Positions 61,601 through 64,000 of a DNA stretch of 64,000 nucleotides are shown here, one piece after another (positions within the stretch are counted from its first letter, which is position 1; each line of letters starts with the position of its first letter). The stretch is from assembly GCA_027422505.1 (NCBI GenBank), contig JAPQWV010000335.1:600001-664000 (forward strand), given 5' to 3'. Source of the DNA: Craterostigma plantagineum (taxonomy: Eukaryota > Streptophyta > Magnoliopsida > Lamiales > Linderniaceae). A program made the position numbers and the translations under genes. The notes beneath the pieces are model-generated. The model made no database searches. It was not told the origin of the DNA and saw only the letters and a program-made list of their open reading frames with translations.

Positions 61601-62000
61601 GAATCAAATCAAAATCAAGGTAGCGACGAGCCGAGTCTGACGACTAAAGGGGGAGAAGCTTTGCTTCGTAGATAGCTTTGCATCCTCGTCGCTTCTTTCT
61701 GGCGACTAGCTTATCGAGTTCAAGGCTTGGTAAGCAAGCTACCTTCAGCATCGGTCAAATCCCTATCAATCAATAATAGGCCTGAATGGTGGGGAAGGTA
61801 GCTTGCTCTTATCTTAAATGGAAAGGGGGGAATCGCGTAGTATAGGAGGATGAAACGAACCAACCCACGTGTCCTGATCGGAACGATTGAAGAAAGAAAG
61901 AGAATGGTGGCTCCTTTCGCCCAGGGGACATCGTTAGAGAACAATGTCGGGGACAGGGTGAGAACCTTCCGTTGGTTACGCCCTTGTTGTGTTGGTTCTT
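58608..62000. other. Spacer, no gene recognised
   Basis: No known gene identified. Frames at 60096-60389 (minus), 60151-60366 (plus) and 61308-61640 (plus) are open for 70-110 codons but match nothing I recognise. Confidence 0.55.
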
Positions 62001-62016
62001 CCATATTTCGATATGG
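62001..62016 (+). other. Small stem-loop with UUCG loop
   Basis: CCATAT-TTCG-ATATGG forms a perfect 6-bp stem with a UUCG loop. It is followed by overlapping AGATCTAT/ATAGATCT palindromes to about 62075. In plant mitochondria such hairpins can mark transcript ends. No upstream gene is recognised, so the role is unknown. Confidence 0.5.
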
Positions 62017-62508
62017 AGATAGATCCATATAGAGATCTATATCTTTCTATCGATAGATAGATCTATTGAGAAATAAATATTGATCTGGTTTCAAGATCTA
62101 TGAACAAGAGAGATCCCTATATATATCCATTTGAAAAAAGAGATCAAAGAGATGAATAGATAGGGCGAAGCCAGCTGAAGGAAGGGCGCGTTAGCGAACT
62201 TATTGAAAACTAAAGCAAGAAGGGCCTTCTATTAGATTAGTTTCTTAGTAAAGGCACGTTAGCGCCCCCTGTCCCTATTTCTAATCTTAAGTAAAGTGAA
62301 GTCAAATCAATAAAGTGAACAGCCCAACCTCTTTGTTTCTTTGTTTGAAGCTTTGCCAGGAAGCTTATACTCCTTGAAGCTTTATTTCCCCCGAAGCACA
62401 ACAATAGACCTGCTACTATAAGGAAAAAGCTTCTCTTTGATAGCAGTCATAGGGGAGTCCAGAAAGGATTTGATCGTAGATGGAGACTGAAACCTGTGTG
62501 GTGGTAGG
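62017..62508. other. Spacer upstream of trnH
   Basis: AT-rich palindromic stretch (to about 62075), then spacer. No gene seen. Confidence 0.6.
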
Positions 62509-62584
62509 GGCAGATGTAGCCAAGTGGATCAAGGCAGTGGATTGTGAATCCACCACGCGCGGGTTCAATCCCCGTCGTTCGCCC
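62509..62584 (+). tRNA. trnH-GUG: tRNA-His (anticodon GUG), plastid-derived type
   Basis: Decodes histidine codons. The anticodon loop TTGTGAA gives GUG. The D arm AGCCAAGTGGATCAAGGCA and T arm GCGGGTTCAATCCCCGTC match the plastid-like trnH commonly used by plant mitochondria. The 3' strand GTTCGCC pairs with GGCAGAT except for an A-C mismatch at pair 4-69, where the standard gene has G. Discriminator C is at 62584, and a G is encoded at -1 (62508), as expected for tRNA-His. C-to-U editing at 62580 would repair the stem. Confidence 0.93.
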
Positions 62585-64000
62585 ATCAATCAATAAATGG
62601 ACCATTTATTTCGGAGACACAGGACAAATATAGAAAGCATAGATTCGCGTCGACTACTTGCTGAAAGCAAAAATGGAATGGCCAATCATTCATTGTATGA
62701 CGTTTTTAAGACCTCACTAATCAGCCTTACACTTTTGAGTTCATAATGAACCCCCGGATGAAGAGAAATTATCCCCTCCCTTTTACTAAACCATGGGGAG
62801 CCCCGAGTAGTTTACCGGACAAATTTCGTTGTCGTGACGATACCTTTCTTAGTGGAAGATAGGAAATTCTCTTCATCACGAGACTGATAGGATCTGCCGT
62901 AGACACCCCAGAGACCCCCACAAGGTAGGCTAAAAGAGTAAAAGGACAAGAAGGAAAGAGTTATGCTTGAATTTCTTTGTTGAGATTTAAATAAATTGCA
63001 AAACTAAAGGGGGTAGGTGCACGTAGGCCAAGTAAAGAAAAGGACTTCCTTACTTTTTTTCTTTCATAGTAGTCTTAATGAATAGTAGTTTGAAGCCTTT
63101 TTAAAGCTGTTTTTTTCGGCACTCGGTTCCTTCGTCTTAAGTCAAGTTCAGTTTACTTTTTCAATTCGGAACTATTAGTCGAGCTGATGAAGAGATCTTT
63201 TTTTGTTCGAGGTTCAAGAGGAAGGAGAGGAACCACCGCCCAATGGTGCTTTTACGAAAGTACGGTCACCGGTGGCTAATACCTTCTATAAACTATCGAA
63301 CCTTAAATCCACTCTCAATCGCTCTTTTTAGGTTGGCATAATATAGAAAGAGAGTGCCAAGAAACAACACATACCTATCACTTTTTGAACTCTTACTCTA
63401 CATAGGGTCCAAAACCCGACATACCCTTTTTTGATTTTTAGAGCGTATAAAGGGAAAAGAGCTCTTGCATCGTTAGCCGCTTCTCAGCATTTCCTGCATT
63501 AGTTGTTGACCATCACCTGACCTCACACGGGAGGCCCCGCGCCGAGTGATTCTCCCCCAAAAAACTCTACATGTGATATTCCGAAAACATAAAGATGTGA
63601 TTTAGTAAATTAGAACCCATTTTGGGGTTCAACCAGGGAAGAACTATCAACTAGTTTGAAAAATTATTCCATTTAGTAATGGGAGTCATCCGTTGTTACT
63701 TTCTAAGGGTATGGTAGAGGCGCTGACAATCCTTCATTGAAGACCTAACGAGAGGCTGAATTCAAACACACCCAAGATCCACAAGAATCGTACGAACATC
63801 TATGGAGCGTAGCAAGGATTTTAGAAATAAGCCCTCTTCAAGCTGTCGAATATAGATAGGAGATCCACTTCCTATCATTCACTCACTGAGGAGCAAATGT
63901 TATAACATAGCCCGAAGGCGCTATATGAACTAAAAAAAAGCACCTAAAAAGCGGGAAGTGCGATTAACTTCAGTCCTATCCGGAGCTATGAGAACAGCCA
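62585..64000. other. Spacer to window end
   Basis: No gene recognised. A/T-rich and purine-rich stretches only. Confidence 0.6.

Noticed and set aside
61308..61640. 110-codon plus-strand frame considered as a maturase or ribosomal-protein piece
   Set aside because: No RT, X-domain or ribosomal-protein motif is visible, and the reading frame is in ordinary spacer composition.

Overview
This window reads as part of a large, repeat-rich angiosperm (probably eudicot) mitochondrial genome. The native signal is sparse: a mitochondrial trnS(UGA) at the left end, a plastid-like trnH(GUG) of the kind plant mitochondria use near the right end, and long AT/GC-mixed spacers with only short chance reading frames. 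No complete native respiratory, ribosomal-protein or rRNA gene is present in 64 kb. Almost everything recognisable is foreign DNA from the plastid, the nucleus or a linear mitochondrial plasmid.

Layout: (1) 1-3339, trnS and spacer. (2) 3340-7012, a decayed plastid ycf2-ycf15 segment. (3) 7013-36477, about 29.5 kb of nuclear-type DNA. It holds a copia 3' end with LTR, a second degraded copia element, a structurally complete Ty1/copia element (11324-16291) with two LTRs and a 5-bp target duplication, a minus-strand copia element (18345-21766), a large Athila-like Ty3/gypsy element (21767-32314), and an intron-containing gypsy-type transposon gene (about 33800-36020). (4) 36478-37540, a second copy of the 3' end of ycf2 plus ycf15. 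The nuclear block is therefore bracketed by direct repeats of about 765 bp. (5) 37541-42956, spacer with one copia LTR plus primer-binding site. (6) 42957-45750, a family-B, protein-primed DNA polymerase of the linear-plasmid type, with exonuclease and polymerase motifs kept but split by two frameshifts. (7) 46669-50056, nuclear gene pieces: a GMC oxidoreductase start, scrambled pyruvate decarboxylase exons and callose synthase exons with introns on both strands. (8) 52850-53200, an apparently intact small nuclear gene for a secreted precursor. It ends in a perfect CLE dodecapeptide and also carries an IDA-like motif. (9) 53200-64000, spacer with trnH.

There is no operon logic here. The genes are traces of intracellular transfer and rearrangement. 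The items most worth a second look are the CLE/IDA-like gene, the bracketed nuclear block, the interleaved callose synthase/pyruvate decarboxylase exons, and the plasmid polymerase. Several frameshifts lie in or near homopolymers, so some 'pseudogene' breaks could be assembly errors. Family names come from motif recognition by eye; no database search was possible.
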